Shown: positions 43,318-52,532, counted from the first letter of the stretch. The stretch: 64,000 nucleotides of DNA from an uncultured Bacilli bacterium (GCA_934149515.1 CAKPFD010000003.1:1-64000); one strand, 5' to 3'. The notes: generated by a model from the letters alone, not told the origin. Made by a program: numbers and translations.

Positions 43318-45363
43318 ATGAAAAAGAAAACAATTATTATATTACCGATTATTGTCGTGGTAGCGGTATTTTTAGGTGTTTATTTCTATTATAATAAACA
43401 AGATGCTAAGAATACATTGACTGTAACAGAAAAAAAATGGGTAGAAAATAATAAAACAAATGTTGTTGATTTTGAAGTTATTAATGATTATCCTTTGTAT
43501 GGTATGAATGGAACAGGTGTCTTTTTTGATTTTTTAGCAGATTTTCAAAAAAATGTTGGACTTGAATTTAACCAAATTCCTTATAATAAAACAGAATCTT
43601 GTACTAAAAATTATTTTTGCTTTCGAGTATTAGAAGCAGATGAAAAACTAACAGATAAAGACCTATTATTATTTACGGATGGTTATATAGCTTTAGGAAA
43701 AGATTATGTGCGTTTAAACCATGTTTCTGATATGCATGATTTGACGTTTGGTGTTTTCCAAAATGATGCCGCATTAATTAGTTATTACTTAAAATCTGGT
43801 TCTAATTTAGTTTATAAAACTTATCAAACGATTGATGAGATGTTTCAAGCTTTAGATCAAGATGAAGTTGATATGGTTATTATTCCAAATATTATGTATT
43901 TAGATAAGACGATTGGAAAAAGTAATTATTCTATTAACTATTATTTTACAGAATTAAATCGTCAAGTTGTGTTGACACTTAGTGATAATAATACGCAATT
44001 AAATGCCATTGTTCAAAAATATTTTAATAAATGGAAAAATAAGCGTTATGTTTCAGAATATAACCAAGCGTATTTAAATTATTATGTTGAAAAAAATAAT
44101 TTATCTGCCAAAACAAAAGCTGATTTAATATCTAAAAATTACGTTTATGGTTATGTTGAAAATACACCGTATGAAATAGAAGTCGATGGAAAAGTAGCTG
44201 GTATTGCTGGTGAATATATTAATCGTATTAGTCGTTTGACAGATATTAGTTTCACTTATAAAAAATATGCAACAAGACAAGCTTTGAAACAAGCTATTGA
44301 TAAAGGTGATGTTGATATTTATTTTGATTATTATGATGATGGAGCTAGTCGTAGTAATTATTTAGCAACACTTTCGACTTTTGTTGAAGATTATGTTGTT
44401 CTTGGTAGACAAAAAGATCATCATATTATCAATTCTTTTGAAAGCTTAAAAGATCAAGAAATTGCAATGCTTCCTGATAATGCTTTGTATCGCTATTTTG
44501 AAAATAGTAGTCGTAGTCAAATTACAACATATGAAAATTTAGAAGAACTATCTCAAAAAGCAAAAGACAAATTGTTAGTAGTTGATCGAGAAGTTTATAA
44601 CCATTATAAAAATATTTACTTTAAAAAATATGATGCTTTATATACCAATACAATGCTTAATGATTATAAATTTATGGTAAAACAAGATAATGAAGCTTTT
44701 TACAATTTATTTAATTATATTATCAATACTAATTCTTATTATAATTACCGTAATAGTGGACTTGATGATATTAACCGTTCTACGATGGAAAGAAAGTCAT
44801 TTTCACAATTGTTCTTTATCATCTTAGCACTTGTTTCCTTACCTTTAATTGTACTTTTTGTTCTATTTATTTTCTTTAAACAAAAACATAAAATCAAAAA
44901 AGTTAGAAAAGAAGATAGACATAAATATACTGACTTGCTGACATCGTTGAAAAACCGTAATTATCTGAATAAAAAGACACCAGAATGGGAAGCTAGTAAA
45001 GTTTATCCACAAGCCATTGTGATGATTGATTTAAATAATGTTAAATATGTCAATGATAACTATGGTCATGAAGAAGGCGATAAGCTAATTGTAAAAGCTG
45101 CTTCTATATTGGTAAATACACAGCTTGAAAATAGTGAAATTATTCGAACTGATGGTAATGAATTTTTGATTTATCTTGTTGGTTATAGTGAACAGCAAGT
45201 ATCTACTTATGCGCAAAAGCTTTCTAAAGAATTAAAAGATTTACCACATGAATTTGGAGCTGGTGTTGGTTATAGTATGATATTAGATGATATTAAAAGT
45301 TTAGATGATGCTATTAATGAAGCAACCCTTGAAATGATGACTAAAAAACAAGGCTTAAAGTAA
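43318..45363 (+). CDS. Periplasmic-binding-type sensor with degenerate GGDEF domain
   Basis: A 681-residue protein: one N-terminal span (about 7-25), two substrate-binding-protein-like (SBP_bac_3) segments (about 35-250 and 255-470), a second span (about 493-520) and a GGDEF domain (about 535-681). The domain keeps L-T-S-L-K-N-R-N-Y-L and M-I-D-L-N-N-V-K-Y-V-N-D. Its active-site motif, however, reads D-G-N-E-F instead of G-G-D-E-F, so a key metal-binding acid is Asn. It may bind but not make c-di-GMP, or make another signal. The substrate is probably an amino acid or peptide; this is family-based inference. Confidence 0.85.
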   Translation: MKKKTIIILPIIVVVAVFLGVYFYYNKQDAKNTLTVTEKKWVENNKTNVVDFEVINDYPLYGMNGTGVFFDFLADFQKNVGLEFNQIPYNKTESCTKNYFCFRVLEADEKLTDKDLLLFTDGYIALGKDYVRLNHVSDMHDLTFGVFQNDAALISYYLKSGSNLVYKTYQTIDEMFQALDQDEVDMVIIPNIMYLDKTIGKSNYSINYYFTELNRQVVLTLSDNNTQLNAIVQKYFNKWKNKRYVSEYNQAYLNYYVEKNNLSAKTKADLISKNYVYGYVENTPYEIEVDGKVAGIAGEYINRISRLTDISFTYKKYATRQALKQAIDKGDVDIYFDYYDDGASRSNYLATLSTFVEDYVVLGRQKDHHIINSFESLKDQEIAMLPDNALYRYFENSSRSQITTYENLEELSQKAKDKLLVVDREVYNHYKNIYFKKYDALYTNTMLNDYKFMVKQDNEAFYNLFNYIINTNSYYNYRNSGLDDINRSTMERKSFSQLFFIILALVSLPLIVLFVLFIFFKQKHKIKKVRKEDRHKYTDLLTSLKNRNYLNKKTPEWEASKVYPQAIVMIDLNNVKYVNDNYGHEEGDKLIVKAASILVNTQLENSEIIRTDGNEFLIYLVGYSEQQVSTYAQKLSKELKDLPHEFGAGVGYSMILDDIKSLDDAINEATLEMMTKKQGLK

Positions 45364-45377
45364 GATAGGAGTAGAAA

Positions 45378-46214
45378 ATGGAGCGAGCAAGGGAATTTTT
45401 TAAAAAAGTTATTTTTATTATAAAAAGACCCGAGATGAGGATTTTACCTGGTCAGCTCGCTTTTTTTATTGTTGTATCTCTTATTCCTTTAGTTGCTTTA
45501 GTTGGTTCTATTGGAACAAAATTTGGACTATCATCAGCAACTGTTAAAGAATTATTAGAAAGTAATGTACCAGAAGCAGTTGTTTCTATGTTAATTCCTA
45601 ATACAACTACACAAGGTTTAAATTTTAATATTATTGTTTTCTTTATCGCTGCTTTTCTTTTGGCAAGTAATGGTCCTTATTCTATGATTAATACTTCTAA
45701 TGAAATTTATAAGATTAAGGGGATGAATGAATTAAAAAGAAGAGCAAAAGCGATTTTAATGACAATTATCTTAGTAAGTTTGTTTATTTTCTTGTTGTTA
45801 GTTCCTGCTTTTGGGGATACATTACTTACTACTTTAAGTGTGCGATTGCAAAATGATAAATTGTATCATCTCATTGAAGTTAGTTATCATCTTTGTAAAT
45901 ATCCATTTTCGTTAGTATTGATTTATTTTAATATTAAACTTTTGTATACCCTAGCACCTGATATTCCAATTCGCAGTCAAAGTACAGTACCTGGAGCTTT
46001 ATTTACAACAGTGATGTGGTTGATTAGTTCTAAAATTTATGCATTTTACATCAAGTTTTTTTCTCACTATGATATTTTTTATGGTAGTATGTCTAATATT
46101 TTGGTATTGTTATTCTGGGTTTATATTTTGGCTTATATATTCACGCTTGGAATGAGTTTTAATGCGACTGGTATTATGGAAGATGTAAAAAATCAAAACA
46201 AAGATGAAATTTAA
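45378..46214 (+). CDS. YihY/BrkB family membrane protein
   Basis: A 278-residue protein with about six spans. It shows the family pattern: L-P-G-Q-L-A-F-F near the start, A-S-N-G-P-Y-S-M-I in the middle, P-G-A-L-F-T-T-V and Y-G-S-M-S-N-I-L-V-L-L-F-W near the end. Formerly annotated as RNase BN, this family is now treated as membrane proteins of unknown function. It follows the GGDEF gene after 14 nt. Confidence 0.85.
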   Translation: MERAREFFKKVIFIIKRPEMRILPGQLAFFIVVSLIPLVALVGSIGTKFGLSSATVKELLESNVPEAVVSMLIPNTTTQGLNFNIIVFFIAAFLLASNGPYSMINTSNEIYKIKGMNELKRRAKAILMTIILVSLFIFLLLVPAFGDTLLTTLSVRLQNDKLYHLIEVSYHLCKYPFSLVLIYFNIKLLYTLAPDIPIRSQSTVPGALFTTVMWLISSKIYAFYIKFFSHYDIFYGSMSNILVLLFWVYILAYIFTLGMSFNATGIMEDVKNQNKDEI

Positions 46215-46240
46215 TGAGTAGTAAAAATATTGTAGAATAA

Positions 46241-46277
46241 AATAAGTAAAGTTTGAATTTAATTTTACTTATTTTTT
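46241..46277 (+). terminator. Rho-independent terminator
   Basis: AATAAGTAAA (46241-46250) pairs with TTTACTTATT (46264-46273), followed by a T-run. Confidence 0.75.
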
Positions 46278-46339
46278 GATAAATTAATTTTGTTTTTTTC
46301 TTTTTTATGTTATTCTTATAATAGATGGAGGAAGAAACG

Positions 46340-47092
46340 ATGGAAGAAGAAAAGAAGAAAAATAATGTCGTTTTAATTGTTTTGGTAGTATTATTAGGTT
46401 TAGCTTGCTTAGGTATGGGTGCTTATATTTTTATGGATAAAAATCAAGATAAAACTACTAAATCATCAATAACAGATACAAAGGTTAAAGAAGAGCAAAA
46501 TAATGATACTTCAGATGATAGTGCAACTAAAGATAATTCAACCAAAGATAATGCAAAGAATAACGTAAATACACAGAATACACAAAATACAGTTTTATTT
46601 GATAGTTCTAAATCACTAAATACTACAGGAAATACCTATAGTTTACATTGTTCAGGTCCCGCTGGAATATTTGTTAGTGTCAATGCTGATCCAAAGGAGA
46701 TGACATTTAACTTTACACCATCAAGAGTAGTTGAATATTATCCTTTGAATTGGTCTAGTTCTAGTACGGATGTTAGCAGTAGCGTTATTCGTTTTGATAA
46801 AAAGATTGTTGATTTGTTTTTTGGTGGAATGGGACAAGATGTTACATCTGATACATTATTTATTCTATTAGAAGATGGAACAGTGGAATATATTCCTCTT
46901 GTTCATATGTTTCAACATGCACAAGATGCACCAGTGTCTTATGGAAAGGTACCTGGTGTAAGTGGTGTTACGAAGTTTATTATGTCAAATGTTACTAGTG
47001 GTTATACTGGATGGGTTACTACTTTAGCAATTCGAAGTGATGGAAGTTTCTATGATATGAGAGAAGCTTTGAAGAATACAGGAAACTATTAA
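46340..47092 (+). CDS. Membrane-anchored protein of unknown function next to serpin
   Basis: A 250-residue protein with an acidic/Lys start, one span (about 9-29), a 60-residue Asn/Thr/Lys/Asp-rich linker and a C-terminal domain of about 160 residues. That domain has beta-strand patterns and a D-G-T-V-E-Y-I-P-L motif. The ATG at 46340 is preferred since GGAGG lies 8 nt before it; a TATAAT at 46317-46322 may be the -10 box. The N-terminal architecture (short charged tail, span, low-complexity linker) is shared with the serpin gene that follows, so the two may act together. Confidence 0.65.
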   Translation: MEEEKKKNNVVLIVLVVLLGLACLGMGAYIFMDKNQDKTTKSSITDTKVKEEQNNDTSDDSATKDNSTKDNAKNNVNTQNTQNTVLFDSSKSLNTTGNTYSLHCSGPAGIFVSVNADPKEMTFNFTPSRVVEYYPLNWSSSSTDVSSSVIRFDKKIVDLFFGGMGQDVTSDTLFILLEDGTVEYIPLVHMFQHAQDAPVSYGKVPGVSGVTKFIMSNVTSGYTGWVTTLAIRSDGSFYDMREALKNTGNY

Positions 47093-47119
47093 TTATGATA
47101 AAGAATTGGGTGAATCATT

Positions 47120-48697
47120 TTGGAAAAAGAAAAGATAGAAAATAATCAATCTCAAAAGAAAAAACATTCAACAAGAAATATTATTTTAGCAATACTTGCT
47201 ATTTTACTTGTTTGTGTTGTTGGTGGAGTGGGAGCTTATGTTTTTTATCAACCAAAGAGTACACCAACGAAAAAAGATGATGATCAAAAAGTATCTATTT
47301 ATCGATTTAAAGGAAATGATATCGAAGACTTTGATATGTCATTTTTAAAACTTGAAAATAATGATAAAAATAAAATTTATAGTCCATTATCTATTAAATA
47401 TGCTTTAGCTATGTTACAAGCTGGTACTAAAGGAAGTTCAAAGGCTCAAATTGATAGCTTATTTGATGAATATAAATTTAAAAAATATACAACAAGTGAT
47501 CATTTGTCTTTTGCTAATGCTTTATTTGTTTCTAATGCTTTTAAGAAAAATGTAAAATCTACTTATATTGAAAAATTAAAAAAAGATTACTATGCAGATG
47601 TTATTTTTGATTCCTTTGATAATGCAGCTGCTGTAAATCAATGGATTGATAATAAAACATTTCATCTTATTCCTAATTTAATTGATGATAGTACTGTTTC
47701 AAGCCTTGATTTTCTATTGGTGAATGCTCTTGCAATCGATATGGAATGGAATAAATTTATTCAAGCGACAACTTCTTCTGCTCGTGAAGATCATTATAGT
47801 GTTCATTATGATCATGAAGATTATTATACCTATGTTCCAATTATTAGTGGAAGTTATGGTACACTTTTATTTAATCAAAAAGATGAAGTGGAGGCTTTGG
47901 AATTTGGGGCTTCTATCAATAAATATGATATTGTTAATACATTAGGTAGGGATAATATTAAACAATTAATTTCATCTGAGTATCAAAAATGGTTGCAAGA
48001 AGATGAATATAATTATCAATATGCACAAGAAGAAAATGAATTAGATGTTGATGCTTATACAGAAAAATTTATTCAAGAGCTTGATGCTAACTATAAAAAA
48101 TTAGATACTTCTACTGATTTTTATTTTTACAATGATGATTCTTACAAAGTGTTTGGTAAAGATTTGAAAACGTATGATAATACAACATTAGAATATGTTG
48201 CTATTATGCCGAAAACAGAAGAGTTAAGTCAATTTATTCAAAATACAACGGCTAAAAAAATAAGTGAATTAGTTGGAAATTTGAAACCAATTGCTCTTGA
48301 TCAATTTGAAGATGGAGCCGTTACTAAAATAACTGGAAAAGTACCATTATTTCAATTTAGTTATGATTTGGATTTGGAAAATGATTTGAAAAAACTTGGT
48401 ATAAAAGATGTATTTGATGAAAAGAAAGCAGACTTATCTAATCTTGCTTCTGATGCCCATATTGAAGAAGTACTTCATAAAGCGACGATTGATTTTTCTA
48501 ATGAAGGAATTAAAGCAGCAGCAGCAACGATAGAAGCTGGTATGGGTTCTACAAGCTTTGGTTTTGAACACTTATTTAAAATTCCTGTGATTGAAATAGA
48601 TATAACTTTTGATAAACCTTACTTATTCTTAATACGTGATAAAGATAGTGGAGAAGTTTGGTTTGTTGGTAGTGTTTATCAACCTAACGTTCATTAA
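47120..48697 (+). CDS. Membrane-anchored serpin
   Basis: Serpins are suicide inhibitors of serine (sometimes cysteine) proteases. The 525-residue protein starts with a cytoplasmic Lys/Asn tail and one span (about 20-42). The outer part carries Y-S-P-L-S-I-K-Y-A-L-A-M-L-Q-A-G-T-K-G (about 88-106) and N-A-L-F-V-S. The reactive-loop hinge is N-E-G-I-K-A-A-A-A-T (about 473-482). The C-terminal F-D-K-P-Y-L-F-L-I-R-D...G-S-V-Y-Q-P closes the fold. The small residues in the hinge are what inhibitory serpins need. A roughly 100-residue acidic, Gln/Tyr-rich insert (about 270-360) is unusual. It starts at TTG after GGGTGAA. Confidence 0.9.
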   Translation: MEKEKIENNQSQKKKHSTRNIILAILAILLVCVVGGVGAYVFYQPKSTPTKKDDDQKVSIYRFKGNDIEDFDMSFLKLENNDKNKIYSPLSIKYALAMLQAGTKGSSKAQIDSLFDEYKFKKYTTSDHLSFANALFVSNAFKKNVKSTYIEKLKKDYYADVIFDSFDNAAAVNQWIDNKTFHLIPNLIDDSTVSSLDFLLVNALAIDMEWNKFIQATTSSAREDHYSVHYDHEDYYTYVPIISGSYGTLLFNQKDEVEALEFGASINKYDIVNTLGRDNIKQLISSEYQKWLQEDEYNYQYAQEENELDVDAYTEKFIQELDANYKKLDTSTDFYFYNDDSYKVFGKDLKTYDNTTLEYVAIMPKTEELSQFIQNTTAKKISELVGNLKPIALDQFEDGAVTKITGKVPLFQFSYDLDLENDLKKLGIKDVFDEKKADLSNLASDAHIEEVLHKATIDFSNEGIKAAAATIEAGMGSTSFGFEHLFKIPVIEIDITFDKPYLFLIRDKDSGEVWFVGSVYQPNVH

Positions 48698-48708
48698 TGT
48701 AAAACAAT

Positions 48709-48742
48709 AGACACATTTTACCTAAAAAATGTGTCTTTTTCT
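48709..48742 (+). terminator. Rho-independent terminator after serpin gene
   Basis: AGACACATTTT pairs with AAAATGTGTCT around a short loop and is followed by T5. Confidence 0.85.
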
Positions 48743-48780
48743 TTGGTTTTATCTTTTTCTATGATATACTGACTTAGATA

Positions 48781-49035
48781 TTATAGCATATCTACTCGTT
48801 TAGGAAGAGATTTTGCTTTTTTCGCAGTTGTTTCTTCTAACAATGCTTTTGGTAATATTTGAAGAGCTTGTGCAATTTGATCAATTGTTGACGAATAAAT
48901 ATTATATTTTCCAGTTTCAATAACACTAATATATGCTGTTTTAAAACCAGCTATTTCTCCAAATTGTTCTTGTGTTAGATGTTTTTGATATCGGTACCAT
49001 TTTGTATTTAGACCGACTAATTCACTTGTAGTCAT
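48781..49035 (-). CDS. XRE-type HTH regulator
   Basis: An 84-residue protein made almost only of a Cro/CI helix-turn-helix: L-T-Q-E-Q-F-G-E-I-A-G-F-K-T-A-Y-I-S-V-I-E-T-G-K-Y-N (about 20-44). It then has the short I-D-Q-I-A-Q-A-L helix and a basic tail. It probably acts as a repressor, possibly of itself and of the divergent small gene, because a palindrome lies about 20 nt upstream of its start. Confidence 0.85.
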   Translation of the reverse strand: MTTSELVGLNTKWYRYQKHLTQEQFGEIAGFKTAYISVIETGKYNIYSSTIDQIAQALQILPKALLEETTAKKAKSLPKRVDML

Positions 49036-49052
49036 AATGATCGCCCTTTCTG

Positions 49053-49069
49053 ATAGTATTATTTACTAT
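49053..49069. promoter_or_regulatory. Possible operator palindrome
   Basis: ATAGTA (49053-49058) and TACTAT (49064-49069) form a 17-bp palindrome in the region between the XRE gene and the divergent 60-residue gene. Related half sites (CACTAT, ATAGTA) occur again at about 49155-49175. The position suits binding by the adjacent regulator; no direct evidence. Confidence 0.35.
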
Positions 49070-49177
49070 TTCATTATTTATATACTAATTATAAAGTTAT
49101 TACTTAATATTTTTTATCCCCAACTTTATTATTAATTAAATAATTAACAAGGGCACTATTAGAAAGGATAGTAAAGT

Positions 49178-49360
49178 ATGAATAAAATTATAGAAAGAAA
49201 GCGCAAACAATTACGTTTATTAGAAGGTAAATATGCATTATTATTAGAAAAAAAGCCTTGTCGAATTTTCTATTATCGCTATAAAAAATGGAAAAAGGAA
49301 GTTTCGTTATTGGAACAACAATTGTTCTTTTTTTATGAATCGTTTGAAAAGATGGAATAG
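49178..49360 (+). CDS. Possible small basic coiled-coil protein
   Basis: A 60-residue Lys/Arg-rich frame with two helical stretches and aromatic residues, preceded by an AAAGGA ribosome site and divergent from the XRE regulator. I do not recognise it. A competing minus-strand frame overlaps but lacks a ribosome site. It may be a real small gene controlled by the regulator. Confidence 0.4.
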   Translation: MNKIIERKRKQLRLLEGKYALLLEKKPCRIFYYRYKKWKKEVSLLEQQLFFFYESFEKME

Positions 49361-49361
49361 C

Positions 49362-49385
49362 AAAAAGAGATCCTTTCGATCTCTT
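49362..49385 (-). terminator. Terminator of dacA
   Basis: On the minus strand AAGAGATC and GATCTCTT form an 8-bp stem with a 5-nt loop, followed by TTT. It overlaps the dacA stop codon. Confidence 0.7.
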
Positions 49386-50538
49386 ATGATTTTGTTCCAG
49401 CACTAATATTTTTTATAGTATTCCAAAAGAGTGTTGGAAAAGATAATGCTTTAGCGTTTTGACCTGCTACTAAATCTTCTTCTTTAACGGTATCTTTTTG
49501 ATTTTTTATGATTAATTTTCCTAGAACATCGCCTTTTTTAATTGGTAATTTTATTTTGTTTATTGTTACATCATAGGTGTATTTTTTTTCTTCTTCTCCT
49601 TTTTTGGACACAATTCCAACATCTAAGGATGGGCTTAGATCAATTGTTTTGGTGGTGGCTTTATCGATAGTGATTGTTTTAATAATATCACTTTTTTTCT
49701 TGATTAGTTGTATTTGATAATTGTTAAAACCATAATCTAATATATTCATTGTTTCTTGGTTTCTTACTTTGGCGACATCTTCTTGTAAAACAATTGCGAT
49801 AAGACGCATGTCATTTCTTTTGGCAGTTGCTGCTAGACAGTACTTGGCAGCATCAGTATGTCCTGTTTTTAAGCCGTCTGCGCCATCATAAAATCTTACT
49901 AGTTTATTAGTATTTACTAGCCAGAATTTGTTGTTGGTATCTTGTCTTAAATAATCTTCATATAAAGATGAGAAGTCTAGTATTTTTTCATGTTTTAATA
50001 ATTCTCTTGCAATGATTGCCATGTCGTAAGCGGAAGAATAATGATTTTCTTCATCTAATCCTGTACAATTTTGAAAGTTGGTATTTTTTAATCCTAGTTG
50101 TTTTACTTTTTGATTCATCTTTTTGACAAATTCAATTTCTGTCCCTGCTAAATATTCAGCCATTGCAACTGTTGCATCATTGGCACTAGCCATTGATATT
50201 CCTTTCATCATTTCTTCTACAGTTAAAACTTCACCTTTTGCTAAAAAAATTTGACTACCACCCATGTTAGCAGCGTTGGCACTAGCGGTAACTTTGTCAT
50301 CCCAAGAAATTTTTCCTGTTTCAATAGCTTCTAAAATTAGAATTTGGGCGACCATTTTTGTCATAGAAGCAACTGGTAATTGTTCATCTTTATTTTTTTC
50401 AAATAAGATTTTTCCAGTCGATGCTTCCATTAAAATACCGGCTTTGGCATTTGGAATCAGGCTAGTATCTTGATCTTCTGCTTGTACCAAGATTGGAAAT
50501 AGCAATACTAATATAGAGAAAAATATCCATTTTTTCAA
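49384..50538 (-). CDS. dacA: D-alanyl-D-alanine carboxypeptidase (S11 family)
   Basis: DacA trims the terminal D-Ala from peptidoglycan stems. The 384-residue protein has a signal peptide (cleavage near V-Q-A), the active-site S-M-T-K (Ser58, Lys61), S-A-N (about 120-122) and K-T-G (about 218-220). A C-terminal beta domain and a helix that could lie on the membrane follow. The start is taken as TTG at 50538, 8 nt after AGGAG; a GTG further upstream is less well placed. It is divergent from the vanY-type gene. Confidence 0.92.
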   Translation of the reverse strand: MKKWIFFSILVLLFPILVQAEDQDTSLIPNAKAGILMEASTGKILFEKNKDEQLPVASMTKMVAQILILEAIETGKISWDDKVTASANAANMGGSQIFLAKGEVLTVEEMMKGISMASANDATVAMAEYLAGTEIEFVKKMNQKVKQLGLKNTNFQNCTGLDEENHYSSAYDMAIIARELLKHEKILDFSSLYEDYLRQDTNNKFWLVNTNKLVRFYDGADGLKTGHTDAAKYCLAATAKRNDMRLIAIVLQEDVAKVRNQETMNILDYGFNNYQIQLIKKKSDIIKTITIDKATTKTIDLSPSLDVGIVSKKGEEEKKYTYDVTINKIKLPIKKGDVLGKLIIKNQKDTVKEEDLVAGQNAKALSFPTLFWNTIKNISAGTKS

Positions 50539-50611
50539 TCTATCAACTCCTAATACCACATTATGTTGTTTAAGTTTTAATTATGTATCATAAGATATAG
50601 TGGGTGAAAAA

Positions 50612-51430
50612 ATGAAACGAATAATTATTCCTTTTCTTATTGTTGTGATGATTTGCTGTTTGGGTGTTTCTTTTCAGTTTCTGAAAGTAGAAAAAAAAGA
50701 TCCTATTCTTAAGAAGTTTTCTACTATTTCTTATTTTATTCCTAGTTATCAAAAACGTTATGAAGCTTATCGTACTTTGCATCCTTCGATGTCACTAGAA
50801 GAGGTTGTTACAAAGGTTAATATTGGGTTAGACAAAGAATTTTATCAAAGCACAAAACCAACACCTTATTTAAATCAAACTACCATTTTAATTAATAAGT
50901 ATTATTATGTGTTAGAAAATTATGTTCCTGATAATCTTGTTTTGTTAGATTCTAGTTATTCTAAAAGTGGTATTTATTTAGTAAAAGAAGCAAAAGAACA
51001 GTTAGAAAAAATGATAACAGCAGCAGCACAAGAAGGTCATGTGCTTCGAGTTATTTCGGCGTATCGCAGTTATTCTTATCAAGTGAAATTATATCAAAAT
51101 TATGTTGCACAAGATGGAATTGCTGCTGCTGATACTTATTCGGCTCGTCCTGGTTATTCTGAACATCAAAGTGGTCTTGTTGTAGATATAGATAATGGTA
51201 AGGTGCCTTATACTTCCTTTGAAACAACAAAAGAATATACTTGGATGGTAGATCATGCATATCAATTTGGCTTTATTTTACGGTATCCAAAGGGAACGGA
51301 TGCAATTACAGGTTATCAATTTGAAGCCTGGCATTATCGTTATGTAGGAAAAGAACTTGCTCTAAAAATAAAAAATACTCACCTTACTTTTGATGAGTAC
51401 TATGCAAGATATTTAGATAGTGAGCTTTAA
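50612..51430 (+). CDS. VanY-type D,D-carboxypeptidase
   Basis: A 272-residue M15-family zinc peptidase anchored by one N-terminal span (about 5-22). The catalytic domain (about 120-265) has S-A-R-P-G-Y-S-E-H-Q-S-G-L-V-V-D-I, which supplies the first His and Asp ligands. The second His is in E-A-W-H-Y-R-Y. Such enzymes (VanY, LdcB) remove terminal D-Ala from wall precursors. Two carboxypeptidases of different families side by side indicate tuned wall cross-linking. ATG 50612 has GGGTGA before it. Confidence 0.9.
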   Translation: MKRIIIPFLIVVMICCLGVSFQFLKVEKKDPILKKFSTISYFIPSYQKRYEAYRTLHPSMSLEEVVTKVNIGLDKEFYQSTKPTPYLNQTTILINKYYYVLENYVPDNLVLLDSSYSKSGIYLVKEAKEQLEKMITAAAQEGHVLRVISAYRSYSYQVKLYQNYVAQDGIAAADTYSARPGYSEHQSGLVVDIDNGKVPYTSFETTKEYTWMVDHAYQFGFILRYPKGTDAITGYQFEAWHYRYVGKELALKIKNTHLTFDEYYARYLDSEL

Positions 51431-51729
51431 TTTAACTTTGATAAAGCAATTATTTTGTCCATATCATCATCTGTTGCCATTTTATTTTTATGTATCATTT
51501 TACAGCTTTTACAACGATAAATAATTTTAAATGTATCTTTAAATTTTTCTATTCCAATTGGTTCTAGTAGTCCGTGACAGGTATTTTTTCTATCTCCTGG
51601 CATGATATCGACATGTTTTGAATAAAGACAGAAAGGACAATGATCTCTTGCACTATAATGAAGTGGTGTTACTTCCTTTTGGCAATTTTCACAAATAAAG
51701 GCTTCATCCTTCATAACAAAACGTTTCAT
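51427..51729 (-). CDS. RNHCP zinc-ribbon protein
   Basis: A 100-residue protein of the RNHCP domain family. It has F-I-C-E-N-C near the start, A-R-D-H-C-P-F-C-L-Y-S-K-H-V-D in the middle (a variant of the R-N-H-C-P motif), and Y-R-C-K-S-C near the end. Paired Cys suggest one or two zinc ribbons. The function of the family is unknown. It overlaps the end of the VanY-type gene by 4 nt on the opposite strand. Confidence 0.85.
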   Translation of the reverse strand: MKRFVMKDEAFICENCQKEVTPLHYSARDHCPFCLYSKHVDIMPGDRKNTCHGLLEPIGIEKFKDTFKIIYRCKSCKMIHKNKMATDDDMDKIIALSKLN

Positions 51730-51766
51730 TTTACTTCCTCCAAGTAGTATTATAACAAGCTTTTAT

Positions 51767-51795
51767 TTGAAAAAAAAGGATAAAACTGTTATAAT
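51767..51795 (+). promoter_or_regulatory. Promoter for scpAB
   Basis: TTGAAA (51767-51772), a 17-nt spacer and a perfect TATAAT (51790-51795) with TG one base upstream. Confidence 0.75.
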
Positions 51796-51812
51796 TTATC
51801 AAGAGGATAGAA

Positions 51813-52532
51813 ATGATGATAGAATTTAAATTAGATGATTTTGAAGGGCCACTTGATTTATTATTACATTTGATTAAAGAAAATAAGATGGACATTTTTG
51901 ATATTCCCATTGAAGAAATTACGAAACAGTATTTGGCTTATATTCAAAATGTGAAAAATAGAAATTTAGAGGTTGCTTCTGCTTATTTGGTAATGGCTAG
52001 TGAATTAATTGAATTGAAAGCCAAAATGTTATTGCCAAGACAACAAGAAGATGATCAAGAACCAGAAGAAGATCCAAGGGAAGAATTGGTTGGTCGGCTA
52101 TTAGAATATCAAGCTTATAAAGAAATTAGTAAAGATTTAAAACAAAAAGAATTAAAACGGCAAGAAATCTATACCAAATTACCGGAAGATGTCCGTCAAT
52201 ATCAAGAAAATACAACTTTAGCACAAGATGGCTCTATTGATGATTTAGTAGATGCTTTAAAAAAGTTTTTAGCTAGAAAGCAAGAAGAAGTACCACTTCA
52301 AACAAAAGTGACGATGAAAGAAATTACTGTTTCCTCAAGAAAGATAGAAATTCGTCAAAAATTAAATAAAGAAAAGAAAATGCGTTTTTTTGATTTGTTT
52401 CCAGTGGCTTCAAAAGAATATTTGGTAGCAACATTTCTTGCAGTATTAGAAATGGCTAAAAGTAAGGAATTATTGATTTTTCAGGATACATTATTTGCAG
52501 ATATTATTTGTGAGGTGGTAGAGCATGCATAA
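51813..52532 (+). CDS. scpA: Segregation and condensation protein A
   Basis: ScpA is the kleisin that links Smc heads in the bacterial condensin. The 239-residue protein has the N-terminal F-E-G-P-L-D-L-L-L-H-L-I-K motif and E-L-K-A-K-M-L-L-P, an acidic central linker, and the C-terminal winged helix (F-x-x-x-L-E). The start could also be the ATG 3 nt later. It overlaps scpB by 8 nt. Confidence 0.95.
   Translation: MMIEFKLDDFEGPLDLLLHLIKENKMDIFDIPIEEITKQYLAYIQNVKNRNLEVASAYLVMASELIELKAKMLLPRQQEDDQEPEEDPREELVGRLLEYQAYKEISKDLKQKELKRQEIYTKLPEDVRQYQENTTLAQDGSIDDLVDALKKFLARKQEEVPLQTKVTMKEITVSSRKIEIRQKLNKEKKMRFFDLFPVASKEYLVATFLAVLEMAKSKELLIFQDTLFADIICEVVEHA

Noticed and set aside
49188..49403. Minus-strand 71-residue frame overlapping the end of dacA
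   Set aside because: It overlaps the dacA terminator and lacks a ribosome site; the plus-strand 60-residue frame is better supported.
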